Positions 9,337 to 20,182 of a stretch of 64,000 bases of DNA are shown piece after piece (positions within the stretch are counted from its first letter, which is position 1; each line of letters opens with the position of its first letter). Made by a program: the position numbers and the translations under genes. The notes beneath the pieces are model-generated. The model was not told the origin of the DNA. It saw nothing but the letters and a program-made list of their open reading frames with translations, and did not search any database. Source of the DNA: Pseudomonadota bacterium (lineage in GTDB: Bacteria > Pseudomonadota > Alphaproteobacteria > Rhizobiales > Rhizobiaceae); NCBI GenBank assembly GCA_023404095.1, contig JAEYDD010000072.1:124001-188000 (forward strand). Reading direction: 5' to 3'.

Positions 9337-11610
9337 ATGAACGACAACGCGACCCTGATCGGGGGCGGACACGAAACGGCCGGCAACGGTCGCGACCGCA
9401 GGGCATCGTTCGCGCTTCCGGGGCTGCTTCTCGCCGGCGGGGCGCTGATCGCTGCGACCGTTTCGCTCTTCATCCTGCTGGGGCTGACGCCGATCAAGCC
9501 CGAGGCCAACGTCATCATCGCCTCCGTTGCGGTGAACGCGTTGTTCGTCCTCGGCCTCATCATCCTCATCGGGCGCGAGATCGCGCGGCTGCTGAAGGCG
9601 CGTTCGCGCGGCCGTGCGGCTGCGCGGCTGCATGTGCGCATCGTCGCGTTGTTTTCGGTCGTGGCGATCACGCCGGCGATTCTGGTCGCCATCTTCGCCT
9701 CGATCACCCTTGATGTCGGGCTCGACCGTTGGTTTTCCATCCGCACCCAGTCGATCGTCAGTTCGTCGCTGAACGTCGCCCAGGCCTATGTCCTGGAGAA
9801 TGCCAGCTATCTCCAGGGGCAGACGGTCTCGATGTCGAACGACTTGGAGCGGAACCGCCAGCTCTACAGCCTCGACCGCACCGGATTTGCCGAACTGATC
9901 ACCCGGCAGGCGCGGGGTCGCGGCATGCTTGGGGCATTCCTTGTGCGCGGCGACGGTTCGCCGATCCTGCAGGCGAACATTCCAACCGACAAGCCGCTTC
10001 CGGCCGTTCCGGAAGAAGCGCTGGAGGCGGCGGCGTCCGGCCAGCCGACGCTGATCCCGCCGGGCACCACCAACCTCGTCGGCGCCGTCATAAAGATCGA
10101 CAACATTCCCGACGCCTTTCTCTACACGGTCCGGACGGTCGATCCCGAAGTCATGCGCTCGATGCGGCAGATGGAGGACAATACGGCCGAATACCGGGCG
10201 CTGGAGGCGGGCAGGACGTCGCTGCAGCTTGCCTTCGGGGTGCTCTATCTCGGCTTTGCGCTGATCGTGCTGCTGGCGGCGATCTGGACCGCGATTGCGG
10301 TCGCCGACCGTATCGTCCGTCCGATCCGGCTTTTGATCGGCGCTGCTGATGCCGTCGCTTCGGGCAACCTCGACGTCCATGTGCCGGTGCGCACGGCCGA
10401 CGGCGACGTCGGCAGCCTGTCGCGGACCTTCAACAAGATGATCTCGGAGATCCGCGCCCAGCAGGGCCAGATTCTCGATGCGAAGGACGAGATGGAGCAG
10501 CGCGGCCACTTCATCGAGGCGGTGCTTTCAGGCGTGACGGCGGCGGTGATCGGCGTGGAGGAGGGTGGACGCCTGACGATCGCCAATTCTTCCGCCGAGC
10601 ATCTATTCGGTCGGGGCGCAGGGGCGCTTGTGGGTGCACAGCTTTCGGAGCTCGCGCCCGAGGTCGCGGCCGTCCTGCAGGAAGCCTCGCTGCGGTACCG
10701 CAACGACTACCGCCGTCAGATCAACATCATGCGCGGCGGCACAGAACGCACGCTCAACGTCCAGGTCACGCGCGAGGAGGCGAAGGATGCGAAGGAATCC
10801 TACGTCATCACCATCGACGACATTACCGATCTCGTGATCGCGCAGCGCTCGACCGCATGGGCCGACGTGGCCCGCAGGATCGCCCACGAGATCAAGAACC
10901 CGCTGACGCCGATCCAGCTCTCGGCGGAGCGGATCCGGCGGCGCTACGGCAAGCAGATCAACCAGGACGACCGGGCCGTATTCGACCAGTGTACCGACAC
11001 GATCGTGCGCCAGGTCGAGGATATCGGTCGCATGGTGGACGAGTTCTCTTCGTTTGCGCGCATGCCGAAGCCGACCAAGGATCAGGCGGACCTGCGCGGC
11101 ATCCTCAAGGATGCGGTGTTCCTGCGCGAGATGGGCAACAATCACGTCACCTTCGTGAAGGACTTCGATGCCGAACCGCTGATCGGCAATTTCGATTCCC
11201 GCATGCTCGGCCAGGCCTTCGGCAATATCATCAAGAACGCCGTCGAGGCGATCGAGGCGTTGCCGGCCGACGGGCAGCGCGACGAGCGCAAGGTGCTCGT
11301 CCGGGCACGGCGGGAGCAGGGAAGCGGACGATATGTCGTCGACGTGATCGACAACGGCAAGGGACTGCCGACGGAGAACCGTCACCGGATTCTCGAGCCC
11401 TACATGACAATGCGCGAAAAGGGCACCGGGCTCGGTCTCGCGATCGTCAAGAAAATCATAGAAGACCACGGCGGGCAGCTGGAACTGCACGATGCCCCCG
11501 CGGACTTCGACAACGGCCACGGGGCGATGATCCGCGTGATCCTGCCCGTCGAGGACAGTGTGGCTGTCGATGCGGAAAAAAGTGACAAGGAACTGACACA
11601 TGGCCTCTGA
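9337..11610 (+). CDS. ntrY: Membrane sensor histidine kinase NtrY
   Basis: Partner of NtrX in nitrogen/redox and envelope-linked control in alphaproteobacteria. 757 residues from ATG 9337: hydrophobic segments at about 26-45, 57-77 and 103-123, a periplasmic region, a further membrane segment (LAFGVLYLGFALIVLLAAIW), HAMP domain (ADRIVRPIRLLIGAADAVASG), PAS domain, phosphoacceptor H517 in IAHEIKNPLTPIQLSAERIRRR, and ATPase motifs IIKNAVEAIEALP, DVIDNGKGLP and GTGLGLAIVKKI. An earlier in-frame GTG at 9298 is possible but poorly supported. It overlaps ntrX by 11 bases. Confidence 0.95.
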   Translation: MNDNATLIGGGHETAGNGRDRRASFALPGLLLAGGALIAATVSLFILLGLTPIKPEANVIIASVAVNALFVLGLIILIGREIARLLKARSRGRAAARLHVRIVALFSVVAITPAILVAIFASITLDVGLDRWFSIRTQSIVSSSLNVAQAYVLENASYLQGQTVSMSNDLERNRQLYSLDRTGFAELITRQARGRGMLGAFLVRGDGSPILQANIPTDKPLPAVPEEALEAAASGQPTLIPPGTTNLVGAVIKIDNIPDAFLYTVRTVDPEVMRSMRQMEDNTAEYRALEAGRTSLQLAFGVLYLGFALIVLLAAIWTAIAVADRIVRPIRLLIGAADAVASGNLDVHVPVRTADGDVGSLSRTFNKMISEIRAQQGQILDAKDEMEQRGHFIEAVLSGVTAAVIGVEEGGRLTIANSSAEHLFGRGAGALVGAQLSELAPEVAAVLQEASLRYRNDYRRQINIMRGGTERTLNVQVTREEAKDAKESYVITIDDITDLVIAQRSTAWADVARRIAHEIKNPLTPIQLSAERIRRRYGKQINQDDRAVFDQCTDTIVRQVEDIGRMVDEFSSFARMPKPTKDQADLRGILKDAVFLREMGNNHVTFVKDFDAEPLIGNFDSRMLGQAFGNIIKNAVEAIEALPADGQRDERKVLVRARREQGSGRYVVDVIDNGKGLPTENRHRILEPYMTMREKGTGLGLAIVKKIIEDHGGQLELHDAPADFDNGHGAMIRVILPVEDSVAVDAEKSDKELTHGL

Positions 11611-12964
11611 CATTCTGGTTGTGGACGACGAAGAGGATATCCGTGAGATCGTGTCGGGAATCCTGTCCGACGAGGGGCATGAGACGCGCACCGCCTACGA
11701 CAGCGACAGCGCGCTGCAGGCCATCAGCGATCGCGTTCCGCGGCTGGTGTTTCTCGACATCTGGATGCAGGGCAGCCGGCTCGACGGCCTTGCCCTGCTG
11801 GACGAAATCAAGAGCCGCTATCCGGACCTGCCGGTCGTAATGATCTCCGGTCACGGCAACATCGAGACCGCCGTCTCCGCGATCCGCCGCGGCGCGTACG
11901 ATTTCATCGAAAAGCCCTTCAAGGCGGATCGGCTGATCCTGATCGCGGAACGGGCGCTGGAAAATTCGAAGCTGCGTCGCGAGGTGACGGAACTGAAGCG
12001 CCGGTCTGGCGACGCAGCCGAGCTTATCGGCACGTCGGTTGCCGTCTCGCAGCTGCGCCAGACGATCGAAAAGGTATCGCCGACCAACAGCCGCATCATG
12101 ATCCTCGGGCCCTCCGGGTCCGGCAAGGAACTCGTGGCGCGGATGATCCATCGCAAGTCGACGCGCGCCGGCGGACCCTTCGTCGTGCTGAACGCAGCCG
12201 CGATTACGCCCGATCGTATGGAGATTGCGCTGTTCGGTACCGAGGGCGGGCCGGGACAGCAGCGCAAGACCGGCGCGCTCGAAGAAGCGCATGGCGGCAT
12301 ACTCTACCTTGACGAGATCGGCGAAATGCCGCGCGAGACGCAAAACAAGATCCTGCGCGTTCTCGTCGACCAACAGTTCGAGCGCGTGGGCGGATCGAAG
12401 CGGGTCAAGGTCGACGTCAGAATCATATCCTCCACCGCCTACAATCTGGAAAGCCAGATCGCCGAGGGTGCGTTCCGGGAGGATCTCTATCACCGTCTCG
12501 CCGTTGTGCCCGTGCGCGTGCCGGCACTGGCCGAGCGGCGCGAGGACATTCCGTTCCTCGTAGACATGTTCATGCGCCAGATCAGCGAGCAGGCCGGTAT
12601 CCGGGCGCGCAAGATTGGTGACGACGCGCTGGCAGTCCTGCAGGCGCATGACTGGCCCGGCAACATCCGCCAGCTGCGCAACAATATCGAGCGACTGATG
12701 ATCCTTGCCCGCAGCGACGGCCCCGACAGCGTCATTTCCGCCGACATGCTGCCGACCGACGTCGGTGACATGCTGCCGAAGGTGTCCACCCAGGGCGACC
12801 AGCACATCATGACGCTGCCGCTCCGTGAGGCGCGCGAAATGTTCGAGCGCGATTATCTGGTGGCGCAGATCAACCGTTTCGGTGGAAATATCTCGCGGAC
12901 CGCCGAGTTCGTCGGCATGGAACGTTCTGCGCTCCATCGCAAACTGAAGTCGCTCGGCGTCTGA
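11600..12964 (+). CDS. ntrX: Response regulator NtrX (AAA+ domain without GAFTGA)
   Basis: 454-residue partner of NtrY. Receiver domain with D53 (LVFLDIWMQGSR); AAA+ domain with Walker A GPSGSGKE at 170-177 and Walker B GGILYLDEIGEM; short C-terminal helix-turn-helix NISRTAEFVGMERSALHRKLKSLGV. Where NtrC carries the sigma-54 contact loop GAFTGA, this protein reads LFGTEGGPGQQRKTGALEEA, so the contact loop is missing. That is consistent with alphaproteobacterial NtrX acting without direct sigma-54 activation. It starts 11 bases inside ntrY, implying coupled translation. Confidence 0.95.
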   Translation: MASDILVVDDEEDIREIVSGILSDEGHETRTAYDSDSALQAISDRVPRLVFLDIWMQGSRLDGLALLDEIKSRYPDLPVVMISGHGNIETAVSAIRRGAYDFIEKPFKADRLILIAERALENSKLRREVTELKRRSGDAAELIGTSVAVSQLRQTIEKVSPTNSRIMILGPSGSGKELVARMIHRKSTRAGGPFVVLNAAAITPDRMEIALFGTEGGPGQQRKTGALEEAHGGILYLDEIGEMPRETQNKILRVLVDQQFERVGGSKRVKVDVRIISSTAYNLESQIAEGAFREDLYHRLAVVPVRVPALAERREDIPFLVDMFMRQISEQAGIRARKIGDDALAVLQAHDWPGNIRQLRNNIERLMILARSDGPDSVISADMLPTDVGDMLPKVSTQGDQHIMTLPLREAREMFERDYLVAQINRFGGNISRTAEFVGMERSALHRKLKSLGV

Positions 12965-12994
12965 GGATGATGTGGGCGCTGCGAGGGGCGTGAC

Positions 12995-14371
12995 ATGAAA
13001 GTCATTATCTGCGGCGCCGGCCGCGTGGGTTACGGCATTGCCGAGCGTCTTTCGCAGGAGGGCAACGACGTCTCGGTCATCGATACCTCGGCTTCGCTCA
13101 TCTCGGCAATCACCGAGACGTTGGACGTGAGTGGCGTGGTGGGCCACGGGGCGCATCCCGACGTCCTGGCACGGGCGGGCGCGGACCAGGCCGAAATGAT
13201 CATCGCCGTCACCCTGCACGACGAGATCAACATGGTCGCCTGCCAGGTGGCGCATTCACTGTTCAAGGTGCCGACCAAGATCGCGCGTATCCGCGCGCAA
13301 AGCTATCTGGCGCCGGAGTATTCCGATCTTTTCTCGCGCGACGACATGCCGATCGATGTGGCGATTTCTCCGGAGATCGAGGTCGGCAAGATGGTTCTGC
13401 GCCGTATTTCGTTTCCCGGCGCCACCGACGTCGTGCGTTTCGCCGACGACCGGATCGTGATGCTTGCGATCGAGTGCATGGAGGACTGCCCGGTCGTCAA
13501 CACGCCGCTGCAGCAGCTGACGGAACTCTTTCCCGACCTTATGGCCACGGTGACCGGGGTCTACCGGGATGGCAAGCTGTTCGTACCGCGCTCGGGCGAC
13601 GAATTGCAGACAGGTGACCTTGCCTATGTCGTCTGCGATGCGACGCATGTGCGGCGCACCCTGTCGCTATTCGGGCACGAGGAGCAGGAGGCCGCGCGCA
13701 TCGTCATTGCCGGCGGCGGCAATATCGGTCTCTTCGTTGCCAAGACGATCGAGGAGTTTCAGCCGCGCACCCGCATCAAGATCATCGAGAGCGATCGGGA
13801 GCGTGCCGTCCATATCGCCGATGACTTGCGCAACTCCGTCGTCCTGCACGGGTCGGCTCTCGACCAGAAGCTTCTGCAGCAGGCCGATATCCAGGACGCC
13901 GATCTCGTCGTCACGCTGACCAACAACGACCAGATCAACATTCTGGGTGGTGTGATGGCCAAGGCGCTCGGCTGCAAGCACAACCTCGTCCTTCTGAACG
14001 ATCCGTCCTATCAGGAACTCATCCGCAGCATGGACATCGACGCGCACATCAATCCGCGGGCGGTGACGATCTCCGGCATCCTTCAGCATGTCCGGAAGGG
14101 GCGCATACGCCGGGTCTATGCCGTCCAGCGCGGGGCGGCCGAAGTGATCGAGGCGGAGGCGCTGGAGACCTCGCCCCTGGTCGGCAGGCCGTTCCGCGAT
14201 CTCGACCTGCCCGAGGGCATTCGCATCGGCGCCATCCTGCGCGACGGCAAGGTGGTCCGGCCTGACGGCGACGTTCGCATCAAGGCGAAGGACAGGGTCG
14301 TCCTGTTTGCGACGGTGGAAGCCGTCCGCCATGTCCAGCAGCTTTTCCGTGTCAGCATCCAGTATTTTTAG
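12995..14371 (+). CDS. trkA: Trk system potassium uptake protein TrkA
   Basis: Peripheral cytoplasmic NAD-binding subunit that gates the TrkH/TrkG potassium channel. 458 residues with two tandem RCK units: first Rossmann motif GAGRVGYG at residues 7-14, second AGGGNIGLFVAKTIEE in the middle, each followed by a TrkA-C domain (last one GIRIGAILRDGKVVRPDGD). The partner channel gene is not in this window. It lies 30 bases downstream of ntrX and 8 bases upstream of the transaminase, the usual rhizobial arrangement. Confidence 0.95.
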   Translation: MKVIICGAGRVGYGIAERLSQEGNDVSVIDTSASLISAITETLDVSGVVGHGAHPDVLARAGADQAEMIIAVTLHDEINMVACQVAHSLFKVPTKIARIRAQSYLAPEYSDLFSRDDMPIDVAISPEIEVGKMVLRRISFPGATDVVRFADDRIVMLAIECMEDCPVVNTPLQQLTELFPDLMATVTGVYRDGKLFVPRSGDELQTGDLAYVVCDATHVRRTLSLFGHEEQEAARIVIAGGGNIGLFVAKTIEEFQPRTRIKIIESDRERAVHIADDLRNSVVLHGSALDQKLLQQADIQDADLVVTLTNNDQINILGGVMAKALGCKHNLVLLNDPSYQELIRSMDIDAHINPRAVTISGILQHVRKGRIRRVYAVQRGAAEVIEAEALETSPLVGRPFRDLDLPEGIRIGAILRDGKVVRPDGDVRIKAKDRVVLFATVEAVRHVQQLFRVSIQYF

Positions 14372-14379
14372 GCGGTTCC

Positions 14380-15243
14380 ATGCCACGTTTTGCCTATGTC
14401 AACGGTCAGTATGTGCGTCACGCCGAGGCGGCCGTCCACGTCGAGGATCGCGGCTACCAGTTCGCCGACGGCGTCTATGAGGTTTGCGAGGTTCGCCACG
14501 GCCTTATTGTCGATCTGACGCGGCATCTCGACCGCCTGGGCCGGTCGCTGGGTGAACTGCGGATCGCCTGGCCGATGTCACGGCAGGCGCTTGTGGTGGT
14601 GATCCGCGAGGTGCTGCGGCGAAACAGGGTGCGCAACGGACTGTTCTACCTGCAGGTCACGCGCGGGGTGGCGCGGCGCGATCATGTGTTTCCGGCAGGG
14701 GACGTGCCGCCATCGGTCGTCGTCACTGCGAAATCGACCGATCCTGGCGTCATCGCGCGGAAGAACGAAATCGGCATCAGGGCGATCACCGTGCCGGAAA
14801 ATCGCTGGGATCGCGTGGATATCAAGACCGTTGGATTGCTTCCCAACGTGATGGCAAGGCAGCAGGCGAAGGAGAGCGGGGCGCAGGAAGCGATTTTCGT
14901 CGATGCGGAGGGCAACGTCACCGAAGGGGCGGCGACCAATGTCTGGATCGTGGACGGCGAGGGCCGCCTCGTGACGCGGCCGGCAGACCACGGCATCCTC
15001 AGGGGAATCACGCGGACGTCGCTGATGGATGTGGCCGAACGCGTCGGGATGACGGTCGTGGAACGCGCCTTTACGGTTGCAGAGATGATGGCCGCGCGTG
15101 AGGTTTTCATCTCCGCAGCGACGAGCATCTGCTTTCCGGTCGTCGAGATCGATGGAAAACCCGTCGCAAACGGCCATCCCGGCGGGAGTGCGCAGAAACT
15201 GCGTGATGCTTTTTTCGACGTTGCGGAGAAGATTGCGATTTGA
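14380..15243 (+). CDS. dat: D-amino-acid aminotransferase (class IV PLP)
   Basis: Fold type IV PLP enzyme of the branched-chain/D-amino-acid transaminase family, 287 residues. PLP lysine K149 lies in DIKTVGLLPNVMARQQAKE; FYLQVTRGVARRDHVFP is characteristic of D-alanine-type transaminases, and VTEGAATNVWIVDGEGRLVTRP with ILRGITRT completes the class IV pattern. It would supply D-glutamate or D-alanine for peptidoglycan or degrade D-amino acids; 4-amino-4-deoxychorismate lyase is a less likely alternative. Eight bases after trkA and upstream of hfq. Confidence 0.88.
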   Translation: MPRFAYVNGQYVRHAEAAVHVEDRGYQFADGVYEVCEVRHGLIVDLTRHLDRLGRSLGELRIAWPMSRQALVVVIREVLRRNRVRNGLFYLQVTRGVARRDHVFPAGDVPPSVVVTAKSTDPGVIARKNEIGIRAITVPENRWDRVDIKTVGLLPNVMARQQAKESGAQEAIFVDAEGNVTEGAATNVWIVDGEGRLVTRPADHGILRGITRTSLMDVAERVGMTVVERAFTVAEMMAAREVFISAATSICFPVVEIDGKPVANGHPGGSAQKLRDAFFDVAEKIAI

Positions 15244-15345
15244 TACCTAAGCGGATGGAGGGGCGAACGATGCTTCGAACCTCACGGGGCATAAAGTTTT
15301 AGTCAACCGGTCGTCAGGATCGGCAATCAAGAAAGAAGCGGCGCC

Positions 15346-15588
15346 ATGGCGGAACGTTCTCAGAATTTGCAGGACCTTTTTCTAAATACTGTTCGCAAGC
15401 AAAAGATCTCCCTCACAATCTTCCTTATCAATGGCGTAAAGCTGACGGGCGTTGTAACGTCGTTTGACAATTTCTGTGTGCTCCTGCGGCGCGACGGCCA
15501 CTCGCAGCTCGTCTACAAGCACGCGATCTCCACCATCATGCCCGGTCAGCCGCTGCAGATGTTCGAGACCGAGGAAGGCGCCTCCTGA
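15346..15588 (+). CDS. hfq: RNA chaperone Hfq
   Basis: 80-residue Sm-like protein forming hexameric rings that pair small RNAs with mRNAs. Sm1 motif LTIFLINGVKLTGVVTSFDNFCVLL and Sm2 motif LVYKHAISTIMP are complete; N-terminal SQNLQDLFLN with Q8 is the sRNA-binding face. The C-terminal tail is short, as in other rhizobial Hfq. hflX follows directly, in the same reading frame, as in most proteobacteria. Confidence 0.97.
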   Translation: MAERSQNLQDLFLNTVRKQKISLTIFLINGVKLTGVVTSFDNFCVLLRRDGHSQLVYKHAISTIMPGQPLQMFETEEGAS

Positions 15589-15636
15589 CAAAGGTCAAGG
15601 CTCATTAGCAAGCGCGATACAAGCCAGGATTCCATT

Positions 15637-16986
15637 GTGCCGGAGCTCGAGAAGCGCCGCGACGATTCGCGGGCAGTCGTCATCGCCCCGGTGATCAAGA
15701 AGGGGAAAGCCGACCCGAACGCCGGCGTTTCCCGTTCCGATGAAGCGCGGCTGGCGGAAGCAATCGGGCTTGCACGCGCCATCGATCTCGAGGTGGTGTT
15801 CTCCGCTGTCGTCCCGGTCAGCCAGCCGAAGCCGGGCACGTTGCTCGGCACCGGCAAGATCGCCGAAATCAAGACGGCGCTGGACGCAAACGATGCCGGT
15901 CTGGTCATCGTCGATCACCCGCTCACACCGGTTCAGCAGCGCAACCTCGAAAAGGAATGGAACGCCAAGGTCATCGACCGGACGGGCCTCATCCTGGAAA
16001 TCTTCGGCCGCCGGGCTTCCACCAAGGAGGGCACGCTGCAGGTCGAACTTGCCCATCTCAACTACCAGAAGGGCCGGCTCGTCCGCAGCTGGACCCACCT
16101 TGAGCGTCAGCGCGGCGGTGCCGGCTTCATGGGCGGCCCGGGCGAAACGCAGATCGAGGCGGACCGCCGGCTGCTGCAGGAGCGCATCGTGCGGCTGGAG
16201 CGCGAACTGGAGCAGGTGCGTCGTACGCGCCAGTTGCACCGGGCAAAGCGCAAGAAGGTTCCACATCCGATCGTGGCTCTGGTCGGCTATACGAATGCCG
16301 GCAAATCGACGCTGTTCAACCGGATCACTGGCGCGGGCGTTCTGGCCGAGGACATGCTGTTTGCCACGCTCGACCCGACGCTACGCCGGATGAAGCTGCC
16401 GCAGGGCCGCATTGTCATCCTCTCGGACACCGTCGGCTTCATTTCCGATCTTCCCACCCATCTGGTGGCCGCCTTCCGCGCGACCCTGGAGGAGGTGCTG
16501 GAAGCGGACCTGATCCTGCATGTGCGCGACATGTCCGACCCGGACAACGGCGCCCAGGCTTCGGACGTGCTGCGTATCCTCGCCGATCTTGGCATCGACG
16601 AGAAAGACGGGGCAGAGCGCATCCTGGAAGTCTGGAACAAGATCGACGACCTCCCCGAGGAGGCACGCGAGGCGCTGGTGCAGAAGGCTGCAACGACGCC
16701 GAACACGATAGCTGTTTCGGCGTTGACGGGCGAGGGCGTCGACCGCCTCCTGGACGAGGTGAACCGACGGCTCTCCGGTGTTCTCGTCGACCGGGATGTC
16801 GTTCTTCCCGTCGACAAGTTGCAACTCCTTCCCTGGCTCTACGACCACTCGATCGTCGATGAGCGCGAGGATCAGGAGGATGGCAGCGTGCGTATCTCGG
16901 CGCGACTGACGGAGACGGAGGCTGCGGAACTGGACCGCAGGCTTGGGCACGGCGCGAAGCGCCCGATCGAGGACTGGGAACACTGA
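15637..16986 (+). CDS. hflX: GTPase HflX
   Basis: Ribosome-associated GTPase that can split stalled ribosomes. 449 residues from GTG 15637: N-terminal glycine-rich HflX domain (TLLGTGKIAEIKTALD, IVDHPLTPVQQRNLEKEW), linker GGAGFMGGPGETQIEADRRLL, then the G domain with G1 GYTNAGKST near 217, LFATLDPTLR, and DTVGFISDLPTHLVAAFRATLEE. AGGA lies 7 bases before the GTG. However, the same frame stays open back to the hfq stop codon and encodes ISKRDTSQDS, so the true protein may start further upstream at a non-ATG codon. Confidence 0.92.
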   Translation: MPELEKRRDDSRAVVIAPVIKKGKADPNAGVSRSDEARLAEAIGLARAIDLEVVFSAVVPVSQPKPGTLLGTGKIAEIKTALDANDAGLVIVDHPLTPVQQRNLEKEWNAKVIDRTGLILEIFGRRASTKEGTLQVELAHLNYQKGRLVRSWTHLERQRGGAGFMGGPGETQIEADRRLLQERIVRLERELEQVRRTRQLHRAKRKKVPHPIVALVGYTNAGKSTLFNRITGAGVLAEDMLFATLDPTLRRMKLPQGRIVILSDTVGFISDLPTHLVAAFRATLEEVLEADLILHVRDMSDPDNGAQASDVLRILADLGIDEKDGAERILEVWNKIDDLPEEAREALVQKAATTPNTIAVSALTGEGVDRLLDEVNRRLSGVLVDRDVVLPVDKLQLLPWLYDHSIVDEREDQEDGSVRISARLTETEAAELDRRLGHGAKRPIEDWEH

Positions 16987-17003
16987 CGTCGTGGTTGCGT
17001 CCT

Positions 17004-17026
17004 AATCTCGTTTGCGAGATTTCTTA
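17004..17026 (+). terminator. Possible weak terminator between convergent hflX and mazG
   Basis: AATCTCG (17004-17010) and CGAGATT (17015-17021) form a 7-bp stem with a TTTG loop, followed by TCTTAAGG. The surrounding 100 bases between the two convergent genes are AT-rich and hold no ORF. Confidence 0.35.
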
Positions 17027-17087
17027 AGGAAAATATTGAATTTTAACGTTTTAGGTCGCTTTTGGGAGGAGGTGACTTTTTCTGGCG

Positions 17088-17921
17088 CTAGCCCAATTGG
17101 CGCTCGATGGCCTTCGCAGCCTGCCATAGCTCCTCCATCCGCTCCAGCGTTGCCGCTTCGAGCGTTTCGCCGGAGGCTTCCAACTGCGTCTCGATATGGG
17201 CGAAGCGGCGGCGGAACTTCGCGTTGGTACCGCGCAGGGCCATTTCCGGATCGGTTTCGGTGTGGCGGCCGATATTGACGACGGCGAAGAGTAGGTCGCC
17301 GAGCTCGTCAGCAACCTTCGCCCTGTCGCCGCTGCGCAAGGCCTCGCGCAGTTCGCCGATCTCCTCCTCGATCTTGTCGAGAATCGGTTCGGGTTCCGAC
17401 CAGTCAAAGCCGACCTTCGCAGCGCGCTCCTGCAGCTTCAGTGCCTCGACGAGTGCCGGAAACGAGCGTTGTACGGATCCGAGATAGCCCTTGTCGGTCT
17501 CCGGCGGCATGCCGCTGTTGGCGCGCCGTTCAGTGCGTTCGCGCTTTTCCGCCTGCTTGATCTCGTGCCACTGAACCTTGACTGCGTCCGGCGTATCGGC
17601 GTCGGATCGCGCAAAGACGTGCGGATGGCGCCGGATCATCTTGCGCGTGATCGCCTCGACGACGTCGGCGAAGGAGAAGTCGCCGGCTTCCTCGGCAATG
17701 CGCGCATGGAAGACTACTTGCAGCAGCAGATCGCCGAGCTCGTCGCAGAGGTCGTGCATGTCGGCGCGTTCGATCGCATCCGCCACCTCGTAGGCCTCCT
17801 CGATTGTGTAAGGCTTGATCGTCTCGAATGTCTGCACCACATCCCACGGACAGCCGGTTTCGGGCTGGCGAAGTGCCGCCATTATGTCGAGAAGGCCCTT
17901 GATGTCGCGGGACGGCTGCAT
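17088..17921 (-). CDS. mazG: Nucleoside triphosphate pyrophosphohydrolase MazG
   Basis: Hydrolyses NTPs/dNTPs to monophosphates and pyrophosphate, a house-cleaning function. 277 residues with two MazG domains: the first has LRQPETGCPWDVVQTFETI, EEAYEVADAIE and DELGDLLLQVVFHARIAEE; the second has KIEEEIGELREAL and DELGDLLFAVVNIGRH. ITRKMIRRHPHVF matches the family. Typical length. On the minus strand 20 bases downstream of the deaminase gene, likely one transcript, convergent with hflX. Confidence 0.95.
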   Translation of the reverse strand: MQPSRDIKGLLDIMAALRQPETGCPWDVVQTFETIKPYTIEEAYEVADAIERADMHDLCDELGDLLLQVVFHARIAEEAGDFSFADVVEAITRKMIRRHPHVFARSDADTPDAVKVQWHEIKQAEKRERTERRANSGMPPETDKGYLGSVQRSFPALVEALKLQERAAKVGFDWSEPEPILDKIEEEIGELREALRSGDRAKVADELGDLLFAVVNIGRHTETDPEMALRGTNAKFRRRFAHIETQLEASGETLEAATLERMEELWQAAKAIERQLG

Positions 17922-17941
17922 GGTTCCACTCCGGTTGGCGC

Positions 17942-18529
17942 TCAGTTGAGGGGGATGCTGTTGTCGTCCTTGCCGGACTGGTAGGCGGCCGAGAGCTTTT
18001 CGTAGGCTTCGCGGATGCGCATATCCTGCGCCTGCAACTCACCCTTTTCCGCCCCCGAAGTCGTCGCGATCAGGTCCCCGATCGCAGCCGACCCCCAGAA
18101 CGCATTCTGCTTCGCATAGCCGCCCGGATCGAGGCGGAACACTTCCTTCAGGATCTTCAAGTCGTGTGGAATGGCAAACGCGTCGCGCGAATCCTCGTGG
18201 GTGAAGAAATAGTAGAAGTTGTCGAAGCCTGCCCAGGTGATGGCCGATAGGCACATCGAACACGGCTCGTGGGTCGAAAGGAACACAAGCTCCTTTGTGT
18301 CCGGTTTGTCGGCCCGCTCGTAGAAGCGCTTCAGGGTGTGCACCTCACCATGCCACAGAGGATTCTCGGTCTCGTTGTTCGTTTCCGCCAGTACCAGCGA
18401 GAGATCGGATTTCTTCAGAATGGCTGCCCCGAAGATCTTGTTTCCTGCTGCGACGCCTTTTTCCGTCAATGGAAGAATGTCGTTCTCTATGACGTCCAGC
18501 AGACGTCGAGCCAGGGGCCGTTGTTCCAT
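17942..18529 (-). CDS. Zinc-dependent nucleoside/nucleobase deaminase family protein
   Basis: 195-residue protein of the cytidine/deoxycytidylate deaminase superfamily. Zinc ligand and catalytic pair H60-G-E62 (LWHGEVHTLK) and the P-C90-SM-C93 motif (STHEPCSMCLSAITWAG) are present. The His is followed by Gly rather than the Ala seen in TadA and guanine deaminase. The C-terminal third contains FWGSAAIGDLIA. Substrate cannot be assigned; TadA is unlikely given the length and motif. Divergent from cysG, upstream of mazG. Confidence 0.8.
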   Translation of the reverse strand: MEQRPLARRLLDVIENDILPLTEKGVAAGNKIFGAAILKKSDLSLVLAETNNETENPLWHGEVHTLKRFYERADKPDTKELVFLSTHEPCSMCLSAITWAGFDNFYYFFTHEDSRDAFAIPHDLKILKEVFRLDPGGYAKQNAFWGSAAIGDLIATTSGAEKGELQAQDMRIREAYEKLSAAYQSGKDDNSIPLN

Positions 18530-18741
18530 GGGACTGCCTCTTTGATGGTGCGAAGTAGCCTCATCCTTAGCGGTGCGGCTGTCGGCGAGGCAAGGGGCAA
18601 GGCGGCGCCGGAGAGATTTACCCGAAATCGGCGGGTGTCGAGCAAAACAATACGCGCCTCAAACGAGCGGCAGATTCCTGTTTCTTTTATTTCAGTTCCG
18701 GATTGGCGATATTGCCGGCACATTCGAACCGGATCGTGCAG

Positions 18742-20181
<1,440 letters not shown>

Positions 20182-20182
20182 C

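Noticed and set aside
11456..13255. 599-codon minus-strand open frame opposite ntrX and trkA
   Set aside because: Mirrors two well-conserved plus-strand genes; no ribosome site or recognisable domain.
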